NCBI GenBank assembly: GCA_014380365.1
Contig: JACMJZ010000003.1
Coordinates: 169,598 to 233,597 of the forward strand
From: Pyrinomonadaceae bacterium
Lineage (GTDB): Bacteria > Acidobacteriota > Blastocatellia > Pyrinomonadales > Pyrinomonadaceae
Reading direction: 5' to 3'
Length of the DNA: 64,000 nucleotides
Part shown: one piece after another, positions 26,551 to 35,849 of the stretch
How positions within the stretch are numbered: position 1 is the stretch's first letter
How the letters are laid out: each line of letters opens with the position of its first letter
Notes under the pieces: generated by a model
Told to the model about the DNA's origin: nothing
What the model saw: the letters and a program-made list of their open reading frames with translations, nothing else
Database searches by the model: none
Program-made: the position numbers and the translations under genes

Positions 26551-28434
26551 ATGCAACAAAAACGGCTAATAATCGCTCTTTTGATCTCCACCGTGATACT
26601 TTTTCTGTGGAGTTATCTGATTCCGCAACCAGCGCCGCCGAGCCCGCCGCCTGCAACCCAACCCAGTCCACAACAGACGGTCACACCGCCTGCTGAAGCC
26701 GTTTCATCGCCATCAGTTTCTCCTGTCGCTCCATCCGACGCTCGGAAAACGACGACGCCGGCAAGTGCAGCAAGTGCAACGCCCGAGCCTGTGATCTTGC
26801 ACCCACATCGCTCGCTGCTGATTAGGAGCGCGCTCTACCAGGCGAAGCTTGATAGCCGCGGCGCGGAAGTGGTGAGCTGGATAATCAGCAAGAATAGAGA
26901 CAGCGGTCATGAAGTCTATTCGGTGGCCGGTAACAGGAAAGCGCGCATACCGCTCGAGTTGGTTTCGCAAGAAGGCCTCAAGAGGCAACCTCGCGAGGCG
27001 CCGCTTCAGTTACTAACCGGCGATGCTGCAGTCGATAGCATTTTGTCTTCGAGAGATTACGCGATAGAAGGCGTCGATGCGGGCACGGGCGATGCTGAAG
27101 TTGTACTTGGAGCTGCCGAGAAGAAGCGAATAACGTTTCGACTCACGGATAAGGCAACCGGCTTGGACGTCGTAAAGACGATGGTCTTTGACGCCGATCG
27201 TTACAGCGTCGACTTGGAAGTAACGATCAAGCGAAGCGAGAAAGTTGTTCCGCAGGCGAAGGTCAGAGTTGGGCCGAGCATCGGTGACCAGGGCGTCAAA
27301 CATTACACGTTCTACTCAGTCGCTCCGGAAGCAATCGTTGCTGCGGGTAGCGGTGAGGTTGAGGTCCAACGCTTTCTGGCGCAGTCGATTAACGAGAACG
27401 CGAGTAACCCGGATCGCATGGGTATCGCAGGACCCATCGACTGGGCGGGCGTCGGTGACACCTACTTTGCCATGGTGGCTGTGCCCTCGAAGCGGCTCGA
27501 AGGTCTGGAGTTTCAGACCACGCAGTATGACTATTCAGGAAACGGTAATCCTGAGAAACGATACCTAACCACAGCCTGGGTGCCTATTCCTGCTGATGGC
27601 TCGCTCACCGAGGTTTATGCGGGTCCCAAAGACCATTATCTCCTGACCGAAGCAAGCCAGAATATTAGCCAAATCGTTGGGCGATCCGTAGATCTTGAAG
27701 GGCTGATCGACTACGGTTGGTTTAGATGGTTGTCGCGACCGCTGGCAGTTCCCATCCTGAAGTCGATCAAATGGCTGAGTCAGCTCACAGGCAGCTACGG
27801 CGTCGCGATTATCCTGTTCACCATCGGTATTTATTCACTCTTCTTTCCTTTGAAGTGGCGCTCTTCCAAAGCGATGAAGAAGGCGCAAAAGCTTGCACCT
27901 CGAATGAAGGAGTTGCAGGAGAAGATCAAGGGCATGAAACAAAACGACCCGCGGCTAAAAGAGCTGCAGGTCGAGCAACTGCGTTTGATGAAGGAGGGAA
28001 ATCCTCTTGGCGGTTGTTTGCCGTTGCTGATTCAAATGCCTTTTCTGTTTGCGCTCTACAGGGCAATCACTATCTCGCTGGATTTTCGTCATGCCACTTT
28101 CTTGTGGCTTCCGGATCTTTCGGCCGGTGATCCGTTTCATATCCTGGAAATTTTGATGGCCGGCACAATGATAGTCTTGCAGTTGATAACCCCAGCGCCG
28201 TCCGCTGACCCGCTTCAACGGAAAATGATGGCCATTGGAATGCCTCTCTTCATGTTGTATATCCTTTGGGGTGCCCCAGCAGGCTTGCTACTATACTGGC
28301 TGGTCGGAAACATCGTCGGTTTCAGTCAGCAGTTTATTATCAACAGATTGACCCAAACTCCAGACGACGTGCCACCGCCTGCGAAGCCAACCTCAAAGAA
28401 AGGAAGAGCAACGCCGAAGCCATCCCCAGCCTGA
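26551..28434 (+). CDS. yidC: Membrane protein insertase YidC
   Basis: A 627-residue insertase of the Gram-negative type. An N-terminal membrane anchor (LIIALLISTVILFLWSYLI) is followed by a Pro/Ser/Thr-rich linker (residues 27-75), a large periplasmic beta domain to about 380, and the conserved five-helix core containing GSYGVAIILFTIGIYSLFF and LGGCLPLLIQMPFLFALYRA. A cytoplasmic charged hairpin (KAQKLAPRMKELQEKIKGMK) precedes the latter. The C-terminus is Lys/Pro-rich. It inserts proteins such as ATP synthase subunits, whose genes lie 6 kb downstream. Confidence 0.97.
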   Translation: MQQKRLIIALLISTVILFLWSYLIPQPAPPSPPPATQPSPQQTVTPPAEAVSSPSVSPVAPSDARKTTTPASAASATPEPVILHPHRSLLIRSALYQAKLDSRGAEVVSWIISKNRDSGHEVYSVAGNRKARIPLELVSQEGLKRQPREAPLQLLTGDAAVDSILSSRDYAIEGVDAGTGDAEVVLGAAEKKRITFRLTDKATGLDVVKTMVFDADRYSVDLEVTIKRSEKVVPQAKVRVGPSIGDQGVKHYTFYSVAPEAIVAAGSGEVEVQRFLAQSINENASNPDRMGIAGPIDWAGVGDTYFAMVAVPSKRLEGLEFQTTQYDYSGNGNPEKRYLTTAWVPIPADGSLTEVYAGPKDHYLLTEASQNISQIVGRSVDLEGLIDYGWFRWLSRPLAVPILKSIKWLSQLTGSYGVAIILFTIGIYSLFFPLKWRSSKAMKKAQKLAPRMKELQEKIKGMKQNDPRLKELQVEQLRLMKEGNPLGGCLPLLIQMPFLFALYRAITISLDFRHATFLWLPDLSAGDPFHILEILMAGTMIVLQLITPAPSADPLQRKMMAIGMPLFMLYILWGAPAGLLLYWLVGNIVGFSQQFIINRLTQTPDDVPPPAKPTSKKGRATPKPSPA

Positions 28435-28468
28435 TTCAGGTAAACGCTCTATGGGTTTCTAAACGAAC

Positions 28469-28927
28469 ATGCAACAGATTTGCTCCGACGCCGGCGGTTT
28501 TCTGCAGAGAATATTTGAAGGGACAGGACTGAGTCTCAAAGTCACGGTTAACGAAAGTCCGACCGAGTGCTTACTGGACCTAAGCGGGCCTGACGCGGAA
28601 CTATTGCAGGCAGAGGGTGGAGAGCTCTTGCAGGCACTCCAGCATCTTGTGACCCAGGCCTTTGGACGATTGCTTCCCGAGGGTCAACGCCTGGTTTGCG
28701 ACGTCGAAGGGTTTCGTGCGACGCGCGAGGCGGAACTACGCGCAATGGCTAACCATGCGGCGACTCGTGTTCGCACGAGCGGAGCGCCATTTGTTTTCGG
28801 TGAGATGAACTCCAATGAGCGGCGAATTATTCACCTCACATTAGCCGACGCCGAAGACCTCTTTACTGAGTCAGTGGGAGAAGGATCGGCTCGAAAATTG
28901 CAAGTCTCCCTAAAGGCTTCTAAGTAA
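28469..28927 (+). CDS. Jag/KhpB-like RNA-binding protein (KH and R3H)
   Basis: A 152-residue protein at the position Jag (SpoIIIJ-associated, KhpB) normally holds, between yidC and mnmE. The first 80 residues fit the KH-like domain (FLQRIFEGTGLSLKVTVNES, then a helix with ALQHLVTQAFGRLLP). The last 70 fit an R3H domain: FRATREAELRAMANHAATRV and the end MNSNERRIIHLTLAD with the Arg-Arg/His typical of R3H. The N-terminal Jag-N domain is absent, as in other short homologues. The family binds RNA and influences cell division and envelope genes in firmicutes. Confidence 0.85.
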   Translation: MQQICSDAGGFLQRIFEGTGLSLKVTVNESPTECLLDLSGPDAELLQAEGGELLQALQHLVTQAFGRLLPEGQRLVCDVEGFRATREAELRAMANHAATRVRTSGAPFVFGEMNSNERRIIHLTLADAEDLFTESVGEGSARKLQVSLKASK

Positions 28928-28963
28928 TTATTTCAGCGGTCCTTTCCTGCGTTTCCAACCGCG

Positions 28964-30316
28964 ATGGATACCATAGTCGCAGTCGCAACCCCATCTGGTC
29001 GTAGTGCGATCGCTTTGATCAGGTTGAGTGGTCCACGATCAGTCGATATCCTCCGATCTCTAATTCACGACGAACAATTCACTCCCGAACCAAATCGCGT
29101 CTTACTGAAAAGAATGATCACTGAGGCCGGGGAAGTTCTCGACTACGCACTCGTCAGCTATTTTGCAGCACCCCATTCCTTCACGGGTGAGGACATGGTT
29201 GAGATTAGTTGTCACGGCTCGCCGGTGATTGTCAGACAGATTTTGGATCTCACCCAGATGTTTGACGCTCGTCTGGCTGGCCCAGGTGAGTTTACGCTTC
29301 GCGCCTGCAAGAACGGAAAGATGAATCTCACCGAAGCCGAGGCGATTCGCGATTTGATCAACGCGAGGACAAGCGCCGCGGCGGTTCAGGCCACACGCCA
29401 GCTGAGCGGAGAATTGTCGAGTGCCCTGCTTCCGAGCAAGCAGCAACTGATCAGCGTGATTGTGACGTTAGAGTCTGCGCTGGAATTTGTCGAAGATGAT
29501 CTGCCTCAGGTTCAACTCGCTGAGATGCAAGCCCGCCTGGCTCAGATCCAAGTTCAGATCAAAGATCTCGCGGACACCTACTCAACTGGCCATCTCTTGC
29601 GGGACGGAATTAAGTGCGCTATTATCGGCCGCCCAAATGTCGGTAAGTCGAGTCTTTTCAATAGGTTACTTCGTCTTGACCGGGCTATCGTCACTGATGT
29701 GCCGGGAACAACTCGAGACAGCCTTACCGAGTCGATCAGTTTGCAGGGAATACCAGTCTCCCTGACGGATACCGCTGGCATTCGTAAAACGGGCGACAAG
29801 ATTGAAGCCATTGGCGTTGAGCGAACGCATCGCGCGATAGCAGACGCTGACCTTCTTATAGTGGTCGTCGATGGTTCGACAGAACTTTTGCCCGAGGACT
29901 TAGCGGTCCTCTCCCAAGCCAACGAAACGTCGCATATCGTAGCGGTGAACAAGTGTGACCTACGCCAAGGCTCCGACATCGTAAATCAACTTAGCCGTCA
30001 GTCTAGGTTGGTCCATCTTTCTGCTTTGACCGGCGAGGGCCTCAGCGCTTTGACTGCTGCTATACTGGAGCCATTCGGCAGGGTCGATTCGGAAGGCGCC
30101 GGATTATTAATAACGGACAGTAGACACTATGACCTTTTACGGCGCGCCCAACACTCGGTCGGGCAGGCAGTGGAACTAATGGATGAGCGCGCTGGCGAAG
30201 AGCTGGTGCTGATCGGCTTGCACAATGCTCTGAGGTTCCTGGGCGAGATAACCGGTGAAACCACGACTGAGGACCTCCTTTCTGAGATTTTCAGTACCTT
30301 CTGCATAGGCAAATAG
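28964..30316 (+). CDS. mnmE: tRNA modification GTPase MnmE
   Basis: A 450-residue GTPase that acts with MnmG to place the (carboxymethyl)aminomethyl group on U34 of tRNAs. The N-terminal folate-binding domain starts MDTIVAVATPSGRSAIALIR. The G domain, near residues 220-375, shows GRPNVGKSS, DVPGTTRDS, DTAGIRKTGDKIE and NKCDL. The C-terminus ends in CIGK, the conserved catalytic Cys motif. mnmG starts two bases after its stop, so the partners are translationally coupled. Confidence 0.97.
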   Translation: MDTIVAVATPSGRSAIALIRLSGPRSVDILRSLIHDEQFTPEPNRVLLKRMITEAGEVLDYALVSYFAAPHSFTGEDMVEISCHGSPVIVRQILDLTQMFDARLAGPGEFTLRACKNGKMNLTEAEAIRDLINARTSAAAVQATRQLSGELSSALLPSKQQLISVIVTLESALEFVEDDLPQVQLAEMQARLAQIQVQIKDLADTYSTGHLLRDGIKCAIIGRPNVGKSSLFNRLLRLDRAIVTDVPGTTRDSLTESISLQGIPVSLTDTAGIRKTGDKIEAIGVERTHRAIADADLLIVVVDGSTELLPEDLAVLSQANETSHIVAVNKCDLRQGSDIVNQLSRQSRLVHLSALTGEGLSALTAAILEPFGRVDSEGAGLLITDSRHYDLLRRAQHSVGQAVELMDERAGEELVLIGLHNALRFLGEITGETTTEDLLSEIFSTFCIGK

Positions 30317-30318
30317 CA

Positions 30319-32202
30319 ATGGCTTTTGATGAAGTTTTTGATGTGATAGTGATTGGAGGCGGCCACGCCGGTTGTGAGGCCGCCTCTGCTGCCGCTCGAC
30401 TAGGGTCGACAACGGCATTGGTTACCTTGAACCTGGATCTCATCGGCCAGATGTCTTGTAACCCAGCGATAGGCGGCATAGCAAAAGGCCACCTCGTCCG
30501 CGAGATAGATGCGCTTGGCGGGATCATGGCCCGGGTAATTGACCGCACGGGTATCCAGTTTCGGTTGCTAAATCGATCGAGAGGACCGGCGGTCCAATCG
30601 CCTCGTGCGCAGGCGGACCGGGCTCTTTACCGGAAGGAAATGCGTGCGACGCTAGAGAGCACGCCGAATTTGGAGTTGCGGCAGGGAATGGTTGTCGATC
30701 TGTTAGTCCGCCAGGGAAGAATCCAGGGTGTGGTAATGCAGGACGGCCGAAGGATGGCAGCGAAAGCGGTGATTATTGCTGCCGGGACCTTCCTCAACGG
30801 CTTGGTGCACACGGGTAGACGTACCTACACAGCAGGCAGGGCCGGTGAACCCGCTTCGATCGAATTGGCAGAAACCTTGAAACGCTTAGGTTTCCCAGTG
30901 GGTCGACTGAAAACCGGAACGCCTCCTAGGCTTGACGGTCGAACAATTGACTGGAGCGCTTTCGAAAGCCAGGACGCAGACGAATCTCCCGTAGCCTTTT
31001 CGTTTTCCACCGATCGAATAGATCAGCCGCAGATTAAATGCTACATCGGATACACGACAAATAGTCTGCACGAAGCAATTCGCGAGAACCTGCACGAGTC
31101 GCCGCTCTATTCAGGCCAAATTAAAGGAACCGGACCACGTTATTGTCCTTCGATTGAGGACAAGGTGGTCAAATTTGCCGACAAGCAGCGTCACCAGCTG
31201 TTTTTGGAGCCTGAAGGACACGATACGAACGAGGTTTATCTAAACGGCTTTTCGACGTCGATGCCGGCAGGAATGCAGCAACGCTTCGTTCGCATGATTT
31301 CTGGACTGGAAGAAACCCAGATCATCCGGCCTGGCTATGCGATTGAATATGATTTTGTTGATCCCAGAGAACTCGGCGCTGACCTCCAATGCCGAAGGGT
31401 TCCAGGCCTCTTCCATGCGGGCCAGGTAAACGGCACCACAGGATATGAGGAAGCCGCGTGTCAGGGGCTGCTGGCCGGAATAAACGCGGCTCGGCGAGTT
31501 CAGGGCCGTTCCGCTTTTCGGCTGGGCCGAGAGGAATCCTATATCGGTGTGCTGGTTGACGATCTTATAAGGCAAGGAGTTGACGAGCCCTATCGGATAT
31601 TCACCTCTCGAGCTGAATATCGCCTCGCGCTCCGGCATGACAATGCTGACGCTCGGCTGAGGAGATACGGGCGTGAATTGGGCTTGGTCGGTGACCAGGA
31701 TTGGGAAAGATTCAATCAACGCCGAGACCGCATTGCCAAAATTGAGACTGCTCTGCACGCAACAAAGTTGAAGAAGAGTGACACTGCCTATCGAGCAGCC
31801 AGCGAAGCTATGGGGGGCATTGATTTGGGCGACTCCATCGCGTTGTCGGATTTAGCCAAGCGGTCGGGCGCAACCCCTGACATGATATTCAGATTGCTGC
31901 CTCACGACGTCCAGACGACCACGGATCGTAGCGACCTCGAAGGGGCCTTAGCTGACAACCTCTATTCGGGATACATCACAGCACAAAAAGCGGTCGTGGA
32001 GCGTTTGCGCCACCACGACTCAGCGGTGATCCCAGCGAGGTTAAATTTTAGGGAATTGAACGGACTATCGCATGAAATGGTAGAACGCCTTGAGCGCGTT
32101 CGACCCCGAACGTTCGGCGAAGCGCGAAACATACCTGGCCTGACCGCAGCCGCCCTCTCAACGCTCTTCGTGAGCCTAAGTATAACCTCGGAAGCAGCTT
32201 AG
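30319..32202 (+). CDS. mnmG: tRNA uridine 5-carboxymethylaminomethyl modification enzyme MnmG
   Basis: A 627-residue FAD enzyme, partner of MnmE. The FAD motif VIGGGHAGCEAASAAARLG is at residues 12-30. Family segments include MSCNPAIGGIAKGHLVREID, RSRGPAVQSPRAQADR, the Cys-containing PRYCPSIEDKVVKF and TSRAEYRLALRHDNADARL. The C-terminal helical MnmE/tRNA-binding part ends near AALSTLF. It is followed by a hairpin with parS-like arms and then parA. Confidence 0.97.
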   Translation: MAFDEVFDVIVIGGGHAGCEAASAAARLGSTTALVTLNLDLIGQMSCNPAIGGIAKGHLVREIDALGGIMARVIDRTGIQFRLLNRSRGPAVQSPRAQADRALYRKEMRATLESTPNLELRQGMVVDLLVRQGRIQGVVMQDGRRMAAKAVIIAAGTFLNGLVHTGRRTYTAGRAGEPASIELAETLKRLGFPVGRLKTGTPPRLDGRTIDWSAFESQDADESPVAFSFSTDRIDQPQIKCYIGYTTNSLHEAIRENLHESPLYSGQIKGTGPRYCPSIEDKVVKFADKQRHQLFLEPEGHDTNEVYLNGFSTSMPAGMQQRFVRMISGLEETQIIRPGYAIEYDFVDPRELGADLQCRRVPGLFHAGQVNGTTGYEEAACQGLLAGINAARRVQGRSAFRLGREESYIGVLVDDLIRQGVDEPYRIFTSRAEYRLALRHDNADARLRRYGRELGLVGDQDWERFNQRRDRIAKIETALHATKLKKSDTAYRAASEAMGGIDLGDSIALSDLAKRSGATPDMIFRLLPHDVQTTTDRSDLEGALADNLYSGYITAQKAVVERLRHHDSAVIPARLNFRELNGLSHEMVERLERVRPRTFGEARNIPGLTAAALSTLFVSLSITSEAA

Positions 32203-32205
32203 CCA

Positions 32206-32246
32206 TGTTTCACGTGTCCCAAAGCGCGTCCCGGGACACGTGAAAC
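32206..32246. promoter_or_regulatory. Inverted repeat with parS-like half-sites
   Basis: The arm TGTTTCACGTGTCCC (32206-32220) and its near-complement GGGACACGTGAAAC (32233-32246) are separated by 12 bases. The bacterial parS consensus is TGTTTCACGTGAAACA; the first arm carries its left 11 bases and the second its right 10 bases, so each has the CACGTG core and one correct half. It lies between mnmG and parA. It could be a ParB-binding element, a transcription terminator or both. Confidence 0.6.
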
Positions 32247-32349
32247 CCTGGACGTTCCAAAAAAACTGCCGAGATCCGGCCGTTTAGTAGAAACTCCCTT
32301 AGCCTTATGTTAAATTTAGGCTTCCTAAAGTCACAACAGCCGGATACAC

Positions 32350-33153
32350 ATGGCAAAGATAATCGCGGTAGCGAACCAAAAAGGTGGTGTGGGGAAGACC
32401 ACTACGGCGGTTAATCTCGCCGCGGTTCTCGCTGGTTTTCAAGTGCCCGTGCTTCTTGTTGACGCCGATCCGCAAGGAAACGCTACCTCGGGCGTGGGGA
32501 TTCAGCGAGGGAGTTTTCGGAAAAGTATTTATCATTCCGTTGTTATGGGCGAGCCTCTGGCCGATGCTGTCCTGCAAACGGAGACACCATTCCTTTCTGT
32601 TTTGCCTGCCAATAAAGACCTGGCAGGCGCTGAGGTGGAGTTGGTGGAAATTGAGAGACGAGAATTTCGACTGAGCCAGGCATTAGCCACGATCGATGAG
32701 GCGTACCAATTTATCATTATTGACTGTCCGCCCTCGTTAGGCCTTCTCACTCTCAATGCTCTTACGGCCGCAAAGTCTCTGCTTGTGCCTATTCAATGTG
32801 AGTATTACGCACTTGAGGGTGTGACGGAGCTCTTTGATACGCTCGCCAGAATTCGGCGGCTTCACAATCCAGGGTTGACTATCGAGGGACTGCTCCTAAC
32901 GATGTATGACGAACGCACCAATTTGTCATCCGCTGTAGCGTCTGACCTTCGCGATTTCTATGGCCGGCAGGTTTTTGAGACGGTGATACCTCGCAATGTT
33001 CGCTTGGCCGAAGCCCCGAGCTATGGGAAGCCCATCACTCTCTACGATCCGCATTCGAAGGGTGCAGACGCCTACTTTCAGTTGGGTAAGGAGATAATGG
33101 CTCATGACACGAAAGGCATTGGGTCGGGGGCTGGGAGCACTGCTCTCGGCTGA
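32350..33153 (+). CDS. parA: Chromosome partitioning ATPase ParA (Soj)
   Basis: A 267-residue deviant-Walker ATPase that moves ParB-parS complexes. The P-loop KGGVGKTTTAVNLAAVLA with both signature Lys is at residues 11-28; DADPQGN and FIIIDCPPSLG follow, and the length suits a chromosomal Soj. There is no N-terminal HTH domain, unlike many plasmid ParAs. Its 3' end overlaps parB by 50 bases in another frame, so the pair is tightly coupled. Confidence 0.96.
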   Translation: MAKIIAVANQKGGVGKTTTAVNLAAVLAGFQVPVLLVDADPQGNATSGVGIQRGSFRKSIYHSVVMGEPLADAVLQTETPFLSVLPANKDLAGAEVELVEIERREFRLSQALATIDEAYQFIIIDCPPSLGLLTLNALTAAKSLLVPIQCEYYALEGVTELFDTLARIRRLHNPGLTIEGLLLTMYDERTNLSSAVASDLRDFYGRQVFETVIPRNVRLAEAPSYGKPITLYDPHSKGADAYFQLGKEIMAHDTKGIGSGAGSTALG

Positions 33154-33970
33154 AGGCGCGGCCCCCGCGACGGAGGAAGCTAACGAGTTTCCAATAGATC
33201 TGATTGACCCAAGCGCATTGCAGCCTCGCGTGCATTTCGATGAAGTCAAGCTGGAGGAGCTTGCGCAGTCGATCAGAGCTAACGGTGTAGTCCAACCACT
33301 CTTGATACGACCGAAGGGCAATAGGTTTGAACTCATCGCTGGCGAGCGGCGATGGCGAGCGGCCCAGCGAGCCGGCCTCACCAAGATTCCCGCAATGCTG
33401 CGCGATGTGTCAGATGACAAAATACTGGAGCTAGCGCTCATCGAGAATATCCAGAGAGAAGACCTGAATCCTATCGAAGAAGCGCTTGCATACAAAAAAC
33501 TTATTGAGACATTGGGGCTGACGCAGGAGACAGTGGCTGAACGTGTTGGGCGCGACCGCTCATACGTTACCAACTATCTGCGATTGCTGCGACTACCAGA
33601 GGATATCCAACAGCTGCTCCAAGCCGGAAGACTGTCTACGGGTCATGCTCGTACTCTGATAGCGCTGGAAGATGCCGATGTTCAACGGCGCCTGGCCAGG
33701 AGGATTATTGAGCAGGATCTCTCGGTCCGAGCGACAGAGCGCTTGGTGCGCCACCGGTTAGACGATCGGCCCGGCACGAAAGCAAGATCAACGGCAGAAC
33801 CTGCGGACGCCAATGTGCGCGCAGCGGAAACGCGGCTACGTCGCCAATTTGGTACCCAAGTTCGAATCGTGAGGATCAAAGGCGGCACTGCGGGTCGGAT
33901 TGAGATGGAGTTTTACAACGCCTCCGACCTGGATCGCCTGTATGCCCTGTTGACGCAAAACTCCCCCTAA
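33104..33970 (+). CDS. parB: Chromosome partitioning protein ParB
   Basis: A 288-residue CTP-dependent DNA clamp that binds parS. The start MTRKALGRGLGALL is the typical ParA-stimulating N-terminus with its Arg/Lys-rich helix. The CTP-binding motif is FELIAGERRWRAAQRAGL, near residues 68-85; the ENIQREDLNPIEEA segment follows. The HTH region has TQETVAERVGRDRSYVTNYL and STGHARTLIAL. The C-terminal dimerisation domain is present. It starts inside the 3' end of parA. Confidence 0.97.
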   Translation: MTRKALGRGLGALLSAEGAAPATEEANEFPIDLIDPSALQPRVHFDEVKLEELAQSIRANGVVQPLLIRPKGNRFELIAGERRWRAAQRAGLTKIPAMLRDVSDDKILELALIENIQREDLNPIEEALAYKKLIETLGLTQETVAERVGRDRSYVTNYLRLLRLPEDIQQLLQAGRLSTGHARTLIALEDADVQRRLARRIIEQDLSVRATERLVRHRLDDRPGTKARSTAEPADANVRAAETRLRRQFGTQVRIVRIKGGTAGRIEMEFYNASDLDRLYALLTQNSP

Positions 33971-34043
33971 AGCTATTGTACATAATACATCAACACGAGG
34001 CAGCACCAACTATAAAGCACCATTCCTTGGTTGCACAAAGTAC

Positions 34044-34079
34044 AAGGAGGGTCTTTTGTTTAAGGAGGGTCTTTTGTTT
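34044..34079 (+). repeat. Tandem duplication of AAGGAGGGTCTTTTGTTT
   Basis: Two exact 18-base copies, 34044-34061 and 34062-34079, lie in the space between parB and the ATP synthase genes. Each contains a strong Shine-Dalgarno core (AAGGAGGG). The second is followed closely by a TTG that opens a 26-codon frame ending at 34158. Confidence 0.85.
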
Positions 34080-34158
34080 GAAGCCCGGGACGCTTGGGAT
34101 TGGTATCTACAGAAATGCTGGTCTCAAAACAGCAGGTCCCGTGGTGAGCATGGTTTAG
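34078..34158 (+). other. Possible 26-residue leader peptide ahead of the ATP synthase genes
   Basis: A TTG at 34078 lies about 8 bases after AAGGAGGG and opens a short frame (MKPGTLGIGIYRNAGLKTAG and six more residues) to a TAG at 34156-34158. The only support is the ribosome site and position, 80 bases before subunit b'. It may be chance. Confidence 0.2.
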
Positions 34159-34238
34159 TAGGGTGTGCTTGACCGTGTTTTTTTCGGGTGTTAGACTCCG
34201 ACGCTTTTGCTGCAATCGGATTTTTTTGGAGGGTCTCT

Positions 34239-34703
34239 GTGCCTGTGTTTGGTTTCTTTGAGGGTTCGATCCAATTAGTTCCGGACGGCACGCTGCTTTT
34301 CCACTTGGCGCTGATCGCCGGCATGGTCGCTTTGCTGAATGCGACTTTGCTGAAGCCGATTAACCGGATTTTGGAGGAGCGGGAGCGCCAAACGAAGGGA
34401 CGTCTGTCGGAGGCAGGTCAGACACGCGCCCTTATCGACGAGAAGATGCGTGAGTACGAGCGTCGTCTGCGTCAGGCTCGAACGGAGGGCTACGCCCTCA
34501 TGGAACAGGGGCGAGCGGCTCTCTCCAGTGAACGCGAGCGCAAGGTAGCTGAAGTCAGATCTGAGATTACCCGCTGGTTGGGTGAGGAGCAGGAAAAGTT
34601 AAAGAAAGACACGTCGCAGGTTAAGCAGACGTTGGAGGCGGACGCTCGATCCCTGGCTCTGCGGATTAGCCGTCAAATTCTTCAGCGAGAGGTCGGCGAG
34701 TAG
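34239..34703 (+). CDS. atpF: F-type ATP synthase subunit b' (first b-type subunit)
   Basis: A 154-residue peripheral-stalk subunit. The GTG at 34239 is chosen because TGGAGGG lies 5 bases before it and it gives the sequence MPVFGFFEGSIQLVPDGTLL; an earlier in-frame GTG at 34188 lacks such a site. One membrane helix (FHLALIAGMVALLNATLL, about residues 21-38) is followed by a long charged coiled coil (RILEERERQTKGRLSEAGQT and on) ending in LRISRQILQREVGE. It is the first of two b-type genes here, as in organisms with b/b' heterodimers. Confidence 0.88.
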   Translation: MPVFGFFEGSIQLVPDGTLLFHLALIAGMVALLNATLLKPINRILEERERQTKGRLSEAGQTRALIDEKMREYERRLRQARTEGYALMEQGRAALSSERERKVAEVRSEITRWLGEEQEKLKKDTSQVKQTLEADARSLALRISRQILQREVGE

Positions 34704-34734
34704 CCGATCACCTACGATCAATAGGTTACCGATT

Positions 34735-35298
34735 GTGCTACTTGCCATTTTAACGTTAATTCGACTTTTGGGTTTAAGCGAGGGTGGTTGGACTCCCTGG
34801 TGGGCAAACTATCCTGGCTGGGAACTATGGAAGTTTTTCAACCTCATCTTGTTCATCGTGTTTGCGATGCTCCTGCACCGACGCTATGGAAGGCCAATCC
34901 GTGAGAAGTTGCGGTTGCGCGGTGAAGCGATAAAGAGAGACTTGCAGACCGCTCGCGATGAAAGGGACCAGGCTTTGGCAAAGTTGGCCGAGGTGGAAGC
35001 CCGTTTCAGTAATCTCGACTCAGAGATCTCCGCGATCAAAGAAAAATCTGCGCTTGAAGCTGCCGCGGAAAAGGCGCGGCTCCTGTCTGCCACCGAAACT
35101 GAGATAGCAAAGATGCGAGAGCAGGCTAAACGTGAAATTGAGAGTGCGGGGCAGGCTGCCAAGCACGAACTGCGGAGATTCGCGGCGCAGGAGAGTGTAC
35201 GGCGCGCCGAGCAGATTCTCGAAACAGAAATACGACCCGAGGACGACGCGCGATTGATCAACCTTAACGTACAGGAACTCGGGAGGACTTCGCTTTGA
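34735..35298 (+). CDS. atpF: F-type ATP synthase subunit b
   Basis: A 187-residue second b-type subunit. A hydrophobic start, a Trp-rich loop (GWTPWWANYPGWELW) and a membrane helix (FFNLILFIVFAMLLHRRYG, about residues 35-53) precede a long coiled coil (LRLRGEAIKRDLQTARDERD and on). The GTG at 34735 is the only plausible start; no strong ribosome site is seen. Its stop overlaps the delta start (TTGA). The extra hydrophobic N-terminus could be a signal-like segment. Confidence 0.88.
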   Translation: MLLAILTLIRLLGLSEGGWTPWWANYPGWELWKFFNLILFIVFAMLLHRRYGRPIREKLRLRGEAIKRDLQTARDERDQALAKLAEVEARFSNLDSEISAIKEKSALEAAAEKARLLSATETEIAKMREQAKREIESAGQAAKHELRRFAAQESVRRAEQILETEIRPEDDARLINLNVQELGRTSL

Positions 35299-35834
35299 GT
35301 TCACAGACCGTAGCCAGACGGTATGCGTCGGCGCTAGCCGATGTGACTATCGCGCGAGCGGAAGCTGCCGAGGTCCAGGCCGAGTTAGAGGCTTGGGAGC
35401 AAATGATGTTGACGAATGCTTCATTACTCGAGGCATTCAGTAATCCGACCGTCGCATATGAACAAAAGGGCAAAGTTCTCAACGAATTAATCAGCCGCAC
35501 CCGAGTGCGACCAACGACCGCGAATTTTCTTCGCCTCTTATTGAAGAACCAACGACTCGCCGAGTTGCCCGCGGTAAACGCGAAGTTGGCCCAAGTGTTA
35601 GATGAACGCGCCGGGGTCATCAGTGCACAAGTAACTTCGGCTCGGCCCGTGTCTGATGCGACGAAAGTGTCTTTAGAGGAGAAGCTCGGAAAATTAACTG
35701 GCAGGAAAGTGCGTTTGACTTTTGGGACTGACGAATCGCTTTTGGGCGGCATCGTCACCCGCATCGGCTCAACAATCTACGACGGCTCAGTACGTGATCA
35801 ACTTAGGCGGCTCGGCGAGGAGCTCGCGGGTTAA
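35295..35834 (+). CDS. atpH: F-type ATP synthase subunit delta
   Basis: A 179-residue subunit that joins the peripheral stalk to the alpha3-beta3 head. The family pattern is seen at VARRYASALADVTIARAEAA near the N-terminus and at ESLLGGIVTRIGSTIYDGSV near the C-terminus. The start is a TTG within the TTGA overlap with subunit b, which indicates coupled translation. atpA follows after 15 bases. Confidence 0.93.
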   Translation: MSSQTVARRYASALADVTIARAEAAEVQAELEAWEQMMLTNASLLEAFSNPTVAYEQKGKVLNELISRTRVRPTTANFLRLLLKNQRLAELPAVNAKLAQVLDERAGVISAQVTSARPVSDATKVSLEEKLGKLTGRKVRLTFGTDESLLGGIVTRIGSTIYDGSVRDQLRRLGEELAG

Positions 35835-35849
35835 TAGCAGAGGATAACG

